From contig NZ_JAPEOZ010000001.1 of NCBI RefSeq assembly GCF_026340655.1, positions 6,820,001 through 6,884,000 of the forward strand: DNA of 64,000 nt, given 5' to 3'. The notes below the pieces were generated by a model. The model did no database searches, had not been told where the DNA came from, and saw nothing but the letters and a program-made list of their open reading frames with translations. Positions 7,725 through 16,509 of the stretch are shown here, piece by piece. A program made the translations under genes and the position numbers. This stretch comes from Streptomyces sp. NBC_01275. Its GTDB lineage: Bacteria; Actinomycetota; Actinomycetes; Streptomycetales; Streptomycetaceae. The stretch's first letter is position 1, and every line of letters starts with the position of its first letter.

Positions 7725-9356
7725 ATGACCGAGACGGAAACCAACGAGACCAGCGAGACCGGCGAACTCGACGACTCGTTCCACGTCTTCGACACCACCC
7801 TGCGCGACGGCGCCCAGCGGGAGGGCATCAACCTCACCGTCGCCGACAAGCTCGCGATCGCACGGCACCTGGACGACTTCGGCGTCGGCTTCATCGAGGG
7901 CGGCTGGCCCGGGGCCAACCCGCGCGACACCGAGTTCTTCGCCCGCGCCCAGCAGGAGATCGACTTCAGGCACGCCCAGCTCGTCGCGTTCGGCGCGACC
8001 CGCCGAGCGGGCGCGAAGGCGGCGGAGGACCCGCAGGTCAAGGCGCTGCTGGAGTCGGGTGCGCCGGTGATCACGCTGGTGGCGAAGGCCCACGACCGGC
8101 ACGTCGAACTCGCCCTGCGCACCACGCTGGAGGAGAACCTGGAGATGGTGCGCGACACCGTCTCCTTCCTGACCGGCCAGGGCCGCCGGGTCTTCGTCGA
8201 CTGCGAGCACTTCTTCGACGGCTACCGCGCCAACCCCGAGTACGCCAAGGCGGTCGTCCGCGCCGCCGCGGAGGCGGGCGCCGACGTCGTGGTCCTGTGC
8301 GACACCAACGGCGGCATGCTCCCGGCCCAGGTCCAGGCGATCGTCGCCACCGTCCTCGCCGACACCGGAGCCCGGCTCGGCATCCACGCCCAGGACGACA
8401 CGGGCTGCGCGGTCGCCAACACGCTCGCCGCCGTCGACGCCGGCGCGACCCACGTCCAGTGCACGGCGAACGGCTACGGCGAGCGCGTCGGCAACTCCAA
8501 CCTCTTCCCGGTGGTCGCCGCCCTGGAGCTGAAGTACGGCAAGAAGGTCCTCCCCGAGGGCGCGCTGCGCGAGATGACCCGGATCTCGCACGCGATCGCC
8601 GAGGTGGTGAACCTGACCCCCGCCACCCACCAGCCGTACGTGGGAGTCTCGGCCTTCGCCCACAAGGGCGGGCTGCACGCCTCCGCGATCAAGGTCGATC
8701 CGGCGCTGTACCAGCACATCGAGCCCGAGGAGGTCGGCAACACCATGCGCATGCTGGTGTCCGACATGGCGGGCCGTGCGTCGGTGGAGCTGAAGGGCAA
8801 GGAACTCGGCGTCGACCTCGGCGGCGACCGCGAGCTGGTCGGCCGGGTCGTCGAGCGGGTCAAGGAGCGCGAGCTCAAGGGCTACACGTACGAGGCGGCC
8901 GACGCGTCCTTCGAACTCCTCCTGCGCACCGAGATCCAGGGCGGCAAGCCCCTGCGCTACTTCGAGGTCGAGTCCTGGCGCGCGATCATCGAGGACCGCC
9001 CCGACGGCACCCACGCCAACGAGGCCACGGTCAAACTCTGGGCCAAGGGCGAGCGCATCGTCGCCACGGCGGAGGGCAACGGCCCGGTCAACGCCCTCGA
9101 CCGCGCCCTGCGCGTAGCCCTGGAGAAGATCTACCCCCAGCTCGCCAAGCTCGACCTGGTCGACTACAAGGTCCGCATCCTCGAAGGCGTCCACGGCACC
9201 CAGTCCACCACCCGCGTCCTCATCTCCACGACGGACGGCACGGGCGAGTGGTCCACGGTGGGCGTCGCCGAGAACGTCATCGCCGCCTCCTGGCAGGCCC
9301 TGGAGGACGCGTACACCTTCGGCCTGCTGCGGGCGGGCGTGGCACCGGCCGAGTAG
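7725..9356 (+). CDS. cimA: Citramalate synthase
   Basis: Condenses pyruvate and acetyl-CoA to (R)-citramalate, starting the threonine-independent route to isoleucine. The 543-aa protein has the HMGL-type catalytic barrel in its first 280 residues: the signature DTTLRDGAQREG, the metal and substrate motif GIHAQDDTGCAVANT and CTANGYGERVGNSNL. It is followed by SAFAHKGGLHASA and a C-terminal LeuA-type allosteric domain. The aligned features fit CimA rather than LeuA, and the protein is shorter than actinobacterial LeuA. The ATG at 7725 has AGGAG at 7711-7715. Expression is probably controlled by the leader and attenuator just upstream. Confidence 0.92.
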   Translation: MTETETNETSETGELDDSFHVFDTTLRDGAQREGINLTVADKLAIARHLDDFGVGFIEGGWPGANPRDTEFFARAQQEIDFRHAQLVAFGATRRAGAKAAEDPQVKALLESGAPVITLVAKAHDRHVELALRTTLEENLEMVRDTVSFLTGQGRRVFVDCEHFFDGYRANPEYAKAVVRAAAEAGADVVVLCDTNGGMLPAQVQAIVATVLADTGARLGIHAQDDTGCAVANTLAAVDAGATHVQCTANGYGERVGNSNLFPVVAALELKYGKKVLPEGALREMTRISHAIAEVVNLTPATHQPYVGVSAFAHKGGLHASAIKVDPALYQHIEPEEVGNTMRMLVSDMAGRASVELKGKELGVDLGGDRELVGRVVERVKERELKGYTYEAADASFELLLRTEIQGGKPLRYFEVESWRAIIEDRPDGTHANEATVKLWAKGERIVATAEGNGPVNALDRALRVALEKIYPQLAKLDLVDYKVRILEGVHGTQSTTRVLISTTDGTGEWSTVGVAENVIAASWQALEDAYTFGLLRAGVAPAE

Positions 9357-9434
9357 GCCGGCATCGGGCACGGGGGCGCCGCATGCACGCGGCGCCCCGC
9401 GGGGCGGGAAGCCGACGGAGGCGTTTCGCGCCGG

Positions 9435-9464
9435 GTGACCGGTTTGGGAGGCTTCGGGTAGCGT
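9435..9464 (+). promoter_or_regulatory. Promoter, leaderless
   Basis: GTGACC (9435-9440), 18-nt spacer, TAGCGT (9459-9464), then 6 nt to the ATG at 9471. It is a good vegetative-type promoter predicting a leaderless mRNA. Confidence 0.6.
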
Positions 9465-9470
9465 CGAAGC

Positions 9471-10832
9471 ATGAAGGGTGTCGTACGGCCCCGAAGAAGC
9501 CTCTCCGCCCTGGTGGTCGCCCTGGCTGTTCTGGCCCTCGCGGCGCTGACCGTGTTCGCGCCCCGGGCGACGGCCGAGACCGGCGTGTCGACGATCGCCC
9601 GGGCCCTGCGCGAAAGTCCCGTCTACGTCGATCCGGCCGCCGCCTCCCAGCTCTCCCAGGCGGACGCGCACGCCCTGCGGGAAACCATCGAGAAGGCCGA
9701 CAAGCCGCTGTTCGTCGCGGTCCTCCCGGCCGGTTACCCCACCGCCGACCTCTTCACGAACCTGCGTACCGCCACCGGGATCACCGGCCTGTACGCGATC
9801 CGCCTGGGCGACCGCTTCGACGCCCGCGCCGACGCGTCCGTCCTGCCGCGCACGGCTGTCCGCAACCTGGTCACCAGCGTCCAGGGGGAGAGCGACGCCA
9901 AGACCCAGCTGGACGACTTCACCGACCGGGCCCTGGCCGACATGGGCGGCTCGGCCCCCGCGAGCTGGGGCGGCTCGTCGGGAGGAGGGGGCGGGGTCTC
10001 GACCAGCGCACTGGTCACCGCCGGAGTCGTCGTCGTGGCGGGCGGCGCGGGCGCGTACGCGCTGGTCCGCCGAGGCCGCCGCCGCCACGAGGAGGAGCGG
10101 CGGGCCGCGCTGGAGCGGCTGAGGGTGGTGGTCGACGAGGACATCACCGCCTTCGGCGAGGAGCTCGACCGCCTGGACTTCCACCCGGCCGAGCGCGGCG
10201 CCGACGACCTGATGCGCGCCGACTACGAACGCGCCCTCGACGCCTACGACCAGGCCAAGACGGCCATGGCCGCCGCGACCCGACCCGAGGACGTCACCCC
10301 CGTCGCCCAGGCTCTGGAGGACGGCCGTTTCTCCCTGGCCCAGCTGGCCGCCCGCCGCGAGAGGAGCCCGTTGCCGGAACGCCGTCCGCCGTGCTTCTTC
10401 GACCCCCGCCACGGCCCCTCCGTCACTGACGCGACCTGGACCCCGACCGGCGGGGCCCCGCGCGAGGTGCCGGTCTGCGCGGCGGACGCCACCCGGCTGG
10501 CCGACGGCCGCGATCCGGTCATCCGTGAGGTCGACAGCGACTACGGCCGCCGCCCCTACTGGGAGGCGGGCCCCGCCTACGGCCCCTGGGCCGGCGGCTA
10601 CTTCGGCGGCGGTCTGCTCCCGGGTCTGCTCGTCGGCACGATGCTCGGCGGCCTGATGTCCGCGCCGGCCTACGCCGCCGACTACGGAAGCGGTTACGGC
10701 GACTTCGGCGCAAGCGGCTACGACGGCGGTGACGTCTCCGGCTCCGACTTCGACCCGGGCGACTTCGGCGGCTTCGGCGGGGGCGGGGACTTCGGCGGAG
10801 GCGGCGGGGGAGACTTCGGCGGCGGCTTCTGA
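9471..10832 (+). CDS. Membrane protein with Gly-rich C-terminal tail
   Basis: A 453-aa exported membrane protein of unknown function. It has an N-terminal signal sequence (about residues 11-36, ending ATA before ETG), an extracellular domain of about 130 residues with the motif SPVYVDPAA, a Ser/Gly linker, one membrane helix near residues 178-195 (VSTSALVTAGVVVVAGGAG) and a cytoplasmic side rich in Arg and Glu with coiled-coil tendency. A second hydrophobic segment (GGLLPGLLVGTMLGGL) comes next, followed by a tail built of GDFGG-type repeats. The overall plan resembles TPM-domain membrane proteins, but I cannot confirm that family. Transcription probably starts at the ATG itself. Confidence 0.8.
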   Translation: MKGVVRPRRSLSALVVALAVLALAALTVFAPRATAETGVSTIARALRESPVYVDPAAASQLSQADAHALRETIEKADKPLFVAVLPAGYPTADLFTNLRTATGITGLYAIRLGDRFDARADASVLPRTAVRNLVTSVQGESDAKTQLDDFTDRALADMGGSAPASWGGSSGGGGGVSTSALVTAGVVVVAGGAGAYALVRRGRRRHEEERRAALERLRVVVDEDITAFGEELDRLDFHPAERGADDLMRADYERALDAYDQAKTAMAAATRPEDVTPVAQALEDGRFSLAQLAARRERSPLPERRPPCFFDPRHGPSVTDATWTPTGGAPREVPVCAADATRLADGRDPVIREVDSDYGRRPYWEAGPAYGPWAGGYFGGGLLPGLLVGTMLGGLMSAPAYAADYGSGYGDFGASGYDGGDVSGSDFDPGDFGGFGGGGDFGGGGGGDFGGGF

Positions 10833-10838
10833 CCCGAC

Positions 10839-10879
10839 GTGCCCCGGGAACAGGAGGGTGTTCCCTGTTCCCGGGGCAC
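10839..10879. terminator. Perfect 16-bp bidirectional terminator
   Basis: GTGCCCCGGGAACAGG (10839-10854) and its exact complement (10864-10879) with a 9-nt loop, between the 3' ends of convergent genes. Confidence 0.85.
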
Positions 10880-10913
10880 GGAGCCCGTGGTCCGGGCGGA
10901 GATCAGGAGGACG

Positions 10914-11780
<867 letters not shown>

Positions 11781-11857
11781 TCAGGTCAAATCTGTTGCTG
11801 GATTATGTGGATCCTGTGCGACCCCGCACAAGGGGGCGGATTCAGCCAACGCGGGTT

Positions 11858-13996
11858 TCACGGCTGCCCGGCGAGACGTCGGGCCTCGGCTGCTTCGGCG
11901 TCCGCGCCGGCGCGGTCGTAGGCCTCGGCGGCGGCGGTGAAGGCCTGCCAGGCATGGTCGTCCCGGCCCAGATCGCGCAGGAGACGGCCCAGTTCGAGCC
12001 ACCGCTCCGCCGCGCTGTGCCAGTGGCCGAGTTCGTCGTAGAGCTGCGCGGAGCGCAGGAGTTCGTCGGCTGCGTCGTCGGTGCGGCCGGTTTGTCGCAG
12101 GAGACTTCCCCGGACGGCTCGCGCACCAGCCTCCCCGGCTCTGTTGGCCGCGCCGATGTGCAGGTCCAGCGCTCGGGTCACGGCCTGGTGGGCGTCGTCG
12201 ACGCGGCCCAGAGCGTTGAGGGTGAGGCCGTAGTTGATCAGCGAGAACGCCGTGACGTTCCGGTTGCCGTTCGGGGCATGCAGCTGCAGGCTCCGGGCGT
12301 GCGCCTCCGTGGACTCGGGGAACCGTCGCAGACCGTGCAGCGCGAGCCCCAGGATGGTCCACGCGGCAGCCTCGCCCGATCGGTGGTGCAGCTCGGCGCA
12401 CAACTGCTGCGCGCGGCGCAGATGGTCGACGGCCCTCTCGTGGCGGCCCAGGTGGTACAGGCTCGAGCCCAACAAGATGGAGGTCGCGGCCAGGGTCTCA
12501 CGGTCGCCGAGGCGTTGCGCCGTGCGGTGCGCGGCTTGCGCGACGTCCAACCAGTCCTGGTGGGAGCGGCTCAACTGGAGATAGGGCGAGAACCGCATGG
12601 CCAACACCATGGCGAGCCGCGCCTGCTCGGGCGGTGCCGGGTCCGTCCACTGCGCGAGGCCGAGCAGCGTCTGGCGTTCCTGGTCGAGCCAGTTCAGCGC
12701 GCCCCAGTAACTGCCCGAGAACATGTCGTCCGGCGCACCTTCCCGTGCGCCGGGCCGGAGACATGCGGTGGCGGCCAGCACGGCGTGCAAGGCCCAGCGC
12801 AGAAGCCTCTCCCGGGCGCCTTCGGCCTCCCGCACACCGTCCGCGTCCCCCGACGACACCGTACGGACGTACACCTGCACCAGATCATGCATCCGCCAAC
12901 GGCCACCCCCAGGGTCCGCCGTCAGCAGAGAGCAGGCGACCAGATCATCCAGGTGAGGCCTCAGCTCGTCGGGCGCCGAGCCCGTCAGCGCGAGCGCCGT
13001 GTCCAGCGAGGCGTCCGGCGTCGGCGCCTGCCCCAACGCCCGCAGCACACGCGCCGTCTCCGGCTCCAGCCGCCCGTACATCACCTCGAAGACCGGCCCC
13101 AGCGCGAGCTCCCGCCGGTACTGGTCCACCCCGCCTTTGAACCGCAACGCCCGCACCCGGTCGGCGGCGGCGCGCAGCTCATCGGCCAGTGAAGCGACCG
13201 GGCTGTGCCTACGGCGTCGTAGCAGCGCGGCGGCGATCAGCAGGGCGAGGGGCAGGTTCCCGCACAGACCCGCCAGTTCACGCACCGCATCGGGTTCCTC
13301 GGCGGCTCGCCGGTCCCCGGGATCGCCCTCGCGCAGCTTGCGGCCGACGAGCAGACAGGCGTCCTCGGTCCGTAGGGCGCCGATGGTGAACTGCCGTACG
13401 GGGAGGGAGTCCTGGGCCTCCCGAGAGGTGATCAGGACGCGGTGGCCGATTCCCTCGCCGGGGAGCAGGGGCGTGATCCTGGCCGGGTCGGAGACGTTGT
13501 CCAGGACGATCAACACCGGCTCACGGGAGGCCAGTTCGACCCGGTAGCAGGCGTACAAGTCGTCGCCCGCGCCGAACCGCCCCTCGTCGCCGCCCACGCC
13601 GACGAGCGTCCGCAGCAGCGACAGCACCGCGTGGTCGGCCGTCGTGGGAGCCTCGTCGTAGCCGCGCATGTCGACGAAGAGCGCCCCGCCGGGGAACCAC
13701 CCCCGCTGCCGTGCCGCGTGGGCGACGTGCAGGGCGAGCGCGGTCTTGCCGACACCGCCCAGCCCGGCGACGGCGGCGACTCGGCCGCCCGCGCCCTCCG
13801 CGCCCTCCGCGCCGCCCGGGTCCAGTACGTCCAGCAGCCGCCCGGCCTCCTCGTCCCGCCCGGTGAAGACGGCCGGCGCACCCAGCAGGCTGGACACCCC
13901 GCCGGACGGGGGCGCGGTCCGGGGCGCTCTGTCCACGCCGGTGACAGGACCGTTGAAGACACCGTTCCGGAAGTCGAAGTAGTCCCCGTCGCCCAC
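11858..13996 (-). CDS. NB-ARC/TPR STAND-type ATPase
   Basis: A 712-aa signalling NTPase of the STAND class. A short N-terminal motif (YFDFRNGVFNGPVTG, residues 6-20) precedes the NB-ARC domain: Walker A GLGGVGKT at 78-85, Walker B VLIVLDN at about 161-167, the RNBS-like LITSRE and the GLPL-like GNLPLAL. A winged-helix region follows with the MHD-type motif MHDLVQVY near residue 365. The C-terminal third is helical TPR repeats (for example GEAAAWTILGLALHGLRRF). There is no transmembrane segment. In Streptomyces such proteins act as regulators or conflict-system sensors. The GTG start at 13996 has only a weak purine stretch upstream, so the start is tentative. Confidence 0.85.
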   Translation of the reverse strand: MGDGDYFDFRNGVFNGPVTGVDRAPRTAPPSGGVSSLLGAPAVFTGRDEEAGRLLDVLDPGGAEGAEGAGGRVAAVAGLGGVGKTALALHVAHAARQRGWFPGGALFVDMRGYDEAPTTADHAVLSLLRTLVGVGGDEGRFGAGDDLYACYRVELASREPVLIVLDNVSDPARITPLLPGEGIGHRVLITSREAQDSLPVRQFTIGALRTEDACLLVGRKLREGDPGDRRAAEEPDAVRELAGLCGNLPLALLIAAALLRRRRHSPVASLADELRAAADRVRALRFKGGVDQYRRELALGPVFEVMYGRLEPETARVLRALGQAPTPDASLDTALALTGSAPDELRPHLDDLVACSLLTADPGGGRWRMHDLVQVYVRTVSSGDADGVREAEGARERLLRWALHAVLAATACLRPGAREGAPDDMFSGSYWGALNWLDQERQTLLGLAQWTDPAPPEQARLAMVLAMRFSPYLQLSRSHQDWLDVAQAAHRTAQRLGDRETLAATSILLGSSLYHLGRHERAVDHLRRAQQLCAELHHRSGEAAAWTILGLALHGLRRFPESTEAHARSLQLHAPNGNRNVTAFSLINYGLTLNALGRVDDAHQAVTRALDLHIGAANRAGEAGARAVRGSLLRQTGRTDDAADELLRSAQLYDELGHWHSAAERWLELGRLLRDLGRDDHAWQAFTAAAEAYDRAGADAEAAEARRLAGQP

Positions 13997-14123
13997 CAGC
14001 CGCCCCCGCCGTCGCCCGCCTCGTCGCCCATCTTGGCGCAGGTCGCCGCACGGGCGGGTCGCGATCGCGGAAGGGACGCCGATCAGGACGGAAACCGTCC
14101 TACTCCCCGCCTACCCTGCCCCC

Positions 14124-14735
14124 ATGCCCACCTCGCCGCAGCCCCCTGCCGAGCCGCAGCCGCAGCAGTCGCTGTCGTTCCCTTCGGCCGACGCCCTCGA
14201 CGACTGGCTCACCGTCCACGCCGCTCCCCACGCCGTCCCCCGCCCCGGCCTCTGGGTGCAGGTCGCCAAGAAGGGCTCAGGGCTGCCCTCCGTGACCGCC
14301 GCCGAGGTCAACGACGTGGCCCTGTGCCACGGTTGGATCACCGGGCAGCGCAAGGGGCTCGACGGGAGCCGCTTTCTGCAGAGGATCACCCCGCGGCGGC
14401 CGGGCAGCCTCTGGTCGGCGGTGAACGTGCGGCGGGTGGAGGAGCTCACCGCGGCCGGACGGATGCGGCCCGCCGGTCTCGCCGAGGTGGCGGCCGCGCG
14501 GGCCGACGGCCGGTGGGCGGCGGCGTACGCCTCGCAGCAGGACGCCACCGTCCCCGAGGACCTCGCGACCGCGCTGGAGGCCAACCCGCGCGCCAGGGAG
14601 GTGTTCGACGGACTGGGGCGGACGGACCGCTATCTCGTCATGCTCGACCTGCTCCGGGCGCGGACCCCGGAACGCCGGTCGGCCTGCCTGGCGGCCGCGC
14701 TCGCCAGGTTGGAGGCGGCCGGCACCACCCCGTGA
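14124..14735 (+). CDS. YdeI/OmdA-family protein
   Basis: A 203-aa cytoplasmic protein of the YdeI/OmpD-associated family. Diagnostic stretches are GLWVQVAKKGSG, the core CHGWITGQRKGLD followed by RFLQRITPRRPGSLWSAVN, and a C-terminal helical part with ARERVFDGL-like and TPERR segments. Family members have been linked to bacteriocin or antimicrobial-peptide tolerance in some bacteria, but the biochemical role is unclear. TACCCT at 14112-14117 ends 6 nt before the ATG, so the message is probably leaderless. It is divergent from the STAND ATPase gene. Confidence 0.82.
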   Translation: MPTSPQPPAEPQPQQSLSFPSADALDDWLTVHAAPHAVPRPGLWVQVAKKGSGLPSVTAAEVNDVALCHGWITGQRKGLDGSRFLQRITPRRPGSLWSAVNVRRVEELTAAGRMRPAGLAEVAAARADGRWAAAYASQQDATVPEDLATALEANPRAREVFDGLGRTDRYLVMLDLLRARTPERRSACLAAALARLEAAGTTP

Positions 14736-14742
14736 GCCGCCA

Positions 14743-14792
14743 GGTCGATCCGGGTCGATCCGGGCCGGTGCGGGTCGATCCGGGCCGGTGCG
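14743..14792. repeat. Decamer tandem array A-A-B-A-B
   Basis: Five consecutive 10-bp units: A is GGTCGATCCG (14743, 14753, 14773) and B is GGCCGGTGCG (14763, 14783). It lies between the convergent ends of the YdeI and amidase-like genes. Confidence 0.8.
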
Positions 14793-14814
14793 GCTCGGAC
14801 CGGCACCGTCCGGC

Positions 14815-15453
14815 TCAGTCCTGTGCCGCCGACTTGGCGAACCCGATCAGTTCCTCGAAGTCGATCGCCCCGGGATCCCCGTGGGCGTTCTCCGGCACGT
14901 GCATATGACCGCACACCCCCTTGAACGCGTTCCACCGCTCCCCGCTCATCCGCTGCCCGCCCCCGTTGCCCGCGGACCTCGGGTACGCGGGCCACAGCGC
15001 CGGGCCGCGCAGCGGCACGCCATGGTGGATGTGCATCCACGCCAGGTACTGGGCGACCCCGCGCAGCGCCCACTCCGGGGCCTTCGGCCAGTAGATGTGG
15101 GGGGTGTCGTTCCCCTTCCACTTGGCGTGGCGCTCGGGGTCGCAGGTGCCGACGAGTTCCGCCTGGCACACGTTCAGGGTGTTCGTCTCCACGCCGCCGC
15201 GCGCGTTGACCAGCGCGCGGGAGGAGACGTCGATCTCGAAGTGCTGGTACCACCTCAGCCGCTTGGCGGCGAAGTCCGGGACCGCCGTCAGGTTCGGCGC
15301 GCTGGCGCCGCCCTGGTAGTCGGGCAGTGAAGGGCCCTCCGTGGTGTGCAGGACGACGACGTTGACCTCCATGCGGTCGCCGCCGAAGTCGTCCTGGTAC
15401 CAGTGGTCGCGGTTCGCGCCGGGGTAGCGCTGAGGTCCTGTCCTGGTGCTCAT
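14815..15453 (-). CDS. Amidase/peptidoglycan-recognition-like protein
   Basis: A 212-aa protein resembling N-acetylmuramoyl-L-alanine amidase (amidase_2/PGRP) domains, as found in phage-type lysins and Streptomyces homologues. The core is VNVVVLHTTEGPSLPDYQGG near residues 30-49, with the first zinc-ligand-type His in LHTTEG. Later come NTLNVCQAELVG, a central segment rich in Trp, and GHMHVPENAHGDPGAIDF near the C-terminus, carrying the further His and Asp residues expected of the zinc site. No signal peptide is visible from ATG 15453, which is unusual for a wall hydrolase. A CACAGT 7 nt upstream of the ATG may be a -10. The family call is moderately sure; the substrate is inferred. Confidence 0.7.
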   Translation of the reverse strand: MSTRTGPQRYPGANRDHWYQDDFGGDRMEVNVVVLHTTEGPSLPDYQGGASAPNLTAVPDFAAKRLRWYQHFEIDVSSRALVNARGGVETNTLNVCQAELVGTCDPERHAKWKGNDTPHIYWPKAPEWALRGVAQYLAWMHIHHGVPLRGPALWPAYPRSAGNGGGQRMSGERWNAFKGVCGHMHVPENAHGDPGAIDFEELIGFAKSAAQD

Positions 15454-15543
15454 GACGGCGACTGTGGCACATATCACAAAAGGAGGCCGGGAGCTGATCG
15501 CTTCCGGCCTCCACCTGCTGTTTTCTGCATCTTTCTGCCGCAT

Positions 15544-15570
15544 CCGGTCACGCGATCATGCGTGATCCGG
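15544..15570 (-). terminator. Hairpin after yceI-family gene
   Basis: CCGG-TCACGC (15544-15553) pairs with GCGTGA-TCCGG (15560-15570) with one bulged T. It lies 8 nt beyond the YceI-family stop on the minus strand. Confidence 0.5.
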
Positions 15571-15578
15571 TCGCATCG

Positions 15579-16184
15579 TCACGCGTTCTTGATCGCTGAG
15601 ATGTCGAAGTTCAGCTTGATCTTGTCGGAGACCAGCACGCCGCCCGTCTCCAGCGCCGCGTTCCAGGTCAGGCCCCACTCGGAGCGCAGGATCTCCGCCT
15701 TGCCCTCGAAGCCGACGCGCTCGTTGCCGAACGGGTCCTTGGCGGAGCCGTTGAACTCCAGGTCGATGGTGAGCGTCCCGGTCACGCCGAGGATGGTCAG
15801 GTCGCCGGTGATCCGGTAGTCGTCGCCGCCGAGCGCCTCCGCCGAGGTGGAGCGGAAGGACATCGTCGGGAACTCCTCGGTCTTGAAGAAGTCCGCGCTC
15901 TTCAGGTGGCCGTCACGGTCGGCGGACCCGGTGTCGATGCTGTCCATCTTGGCGTCGATCGAGGCGGTGGACTTCGCCGGGTCGGAGCCGTCGAGGTGCA
16001 GCGAGCCGGTGAAGTCGTTGAACTTGCCCTTGACGTTCGTGACCATCGCGTGGCGGGCGACGAAGCCTATCGTCGAGTGCGCCGGGTCGATCGAGTAGTC
16101 GCCGGTGAGGGCGGCCAGGTCGGGGTTCGTGGCGCCGGCGGCAGCGGTGGTCTCGGCGGGGTCCTTGCGGCCGAAGATGCCCAT
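15579..16184 (-). CDS. YceI-family lipocalin-like protein
   Basis: A 201-aa YceI-fold protein, a beta-barrel that in characterised members binds isoprenoid-type lipids. Typical landmarks are GDYSIDPAHSTIGFVARH, NVKGKFNDFTGSLHLD, DGHLKSADFFKTEEFPTMSF and the C-terminal ILRSEWGLTWN segment. There is no signal peptide, so it is cytoplasmic, unlike E. coli YceI. AAGGAG (complement of 16191-16196) lies 6 nt before the ATG. An inverted repeat sits about 30 nt upstream of the start, consistent with repression by a MarR-type factor encoded elsewhere; the regulator is inference. Confidence 0.9.
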   Translation of the reverse strand: MGIFGRKDPAETTAAAGATNPDLAALTGDYSIDPAHSTIGFVARHAMVTNVKGKFNDFTGSLHLDGSDPAKSTASIDAKMDSIDTGSADRDGHLKSADFFKTEEFPTMSFRSTSAEALGGDDYRITGDLTILGVTGTLTIDLEFNGSAKDPFGNERVGFEGKAEILRSEWGLTWNAALETGGVLVSDKIKLNFDISAIKNA

Positions 16185-16509
16185 GACGTTCTCCTTGAGG
16201 GGACGGAAGATCGTTGATGTTTAACTTTCAACGAGGTTAACAGGGGGGAGGCTAGACCTATTCCGGCGCGGGGCCGGTTAGGCTCGCCGCGTCACTCCAC
16301 CGGAGCATGCCGATCGGCGCGCCGTGGGCCCCGATGTGAAGCGGATCTCATCCCTCACCTTTGTGTGACCCCTACAACCCCTACGCCCTCTGAGCAGTCG
16401 GAACGCCTGCACACCCCCCTAGTTCTGTTCAGTGCTACCAGGAAAACGCTCCGGAGACTGTACGGAGTCGACGTCTCGCTTTCCTGGGTGGGCTTCGTAA
16501 GGTCGCTAC
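16185..16509. other. Divergent intergenic region yceI / accB
   Basis: This 325-nt gap has no gene. On the yceI side it holds the inverted repeat at 16213-16232. On the accB side it holds CCAGGAAA (16438-16445) matched by TTTCCTGG (16480-16487), and TAAGGT (16498-16503) placed 6 nt before the accB ATG. I see no convincing -35 for the last. The middle part shows nothing recognisable. Confidence 0.6.
16213..16232. promoter_or_regulatory. Candidate operator upstream of yceI-family gene
   Basis: GTTGA-N10-TCAAC with a central TTAA gives 7 of 10 symmetric pairs, followed by GTTAAC at 16236-16241. AT-rich symmetry in a GC-rich promoter suggests a repressor site. Confidence 0.4.

Noticed and set aside
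7468..7728. 86-codon frame running through the cimA terminator, containing AIVVLD
   Set aside because: It would be translated through the attenuator hairpin and has no ribosome binding site; the shorter Ile-Ile peptide fits the attenuator architecture better, though the IVVL stretch is noted.
7704..10412. Minus-strand open frame of about 900 codons opposite cimA
   Set aside because: Antisense shadow of cimA and the next gene; no family motifs, repetitive Gly/Val/Asp composition.
9966..10832. Possible frameshift or fusion in the Gly-rich tail of the gene at 9471
   Set aside because: The frame is continuous and codon bias persists to the stop, which is followed by a terminator.
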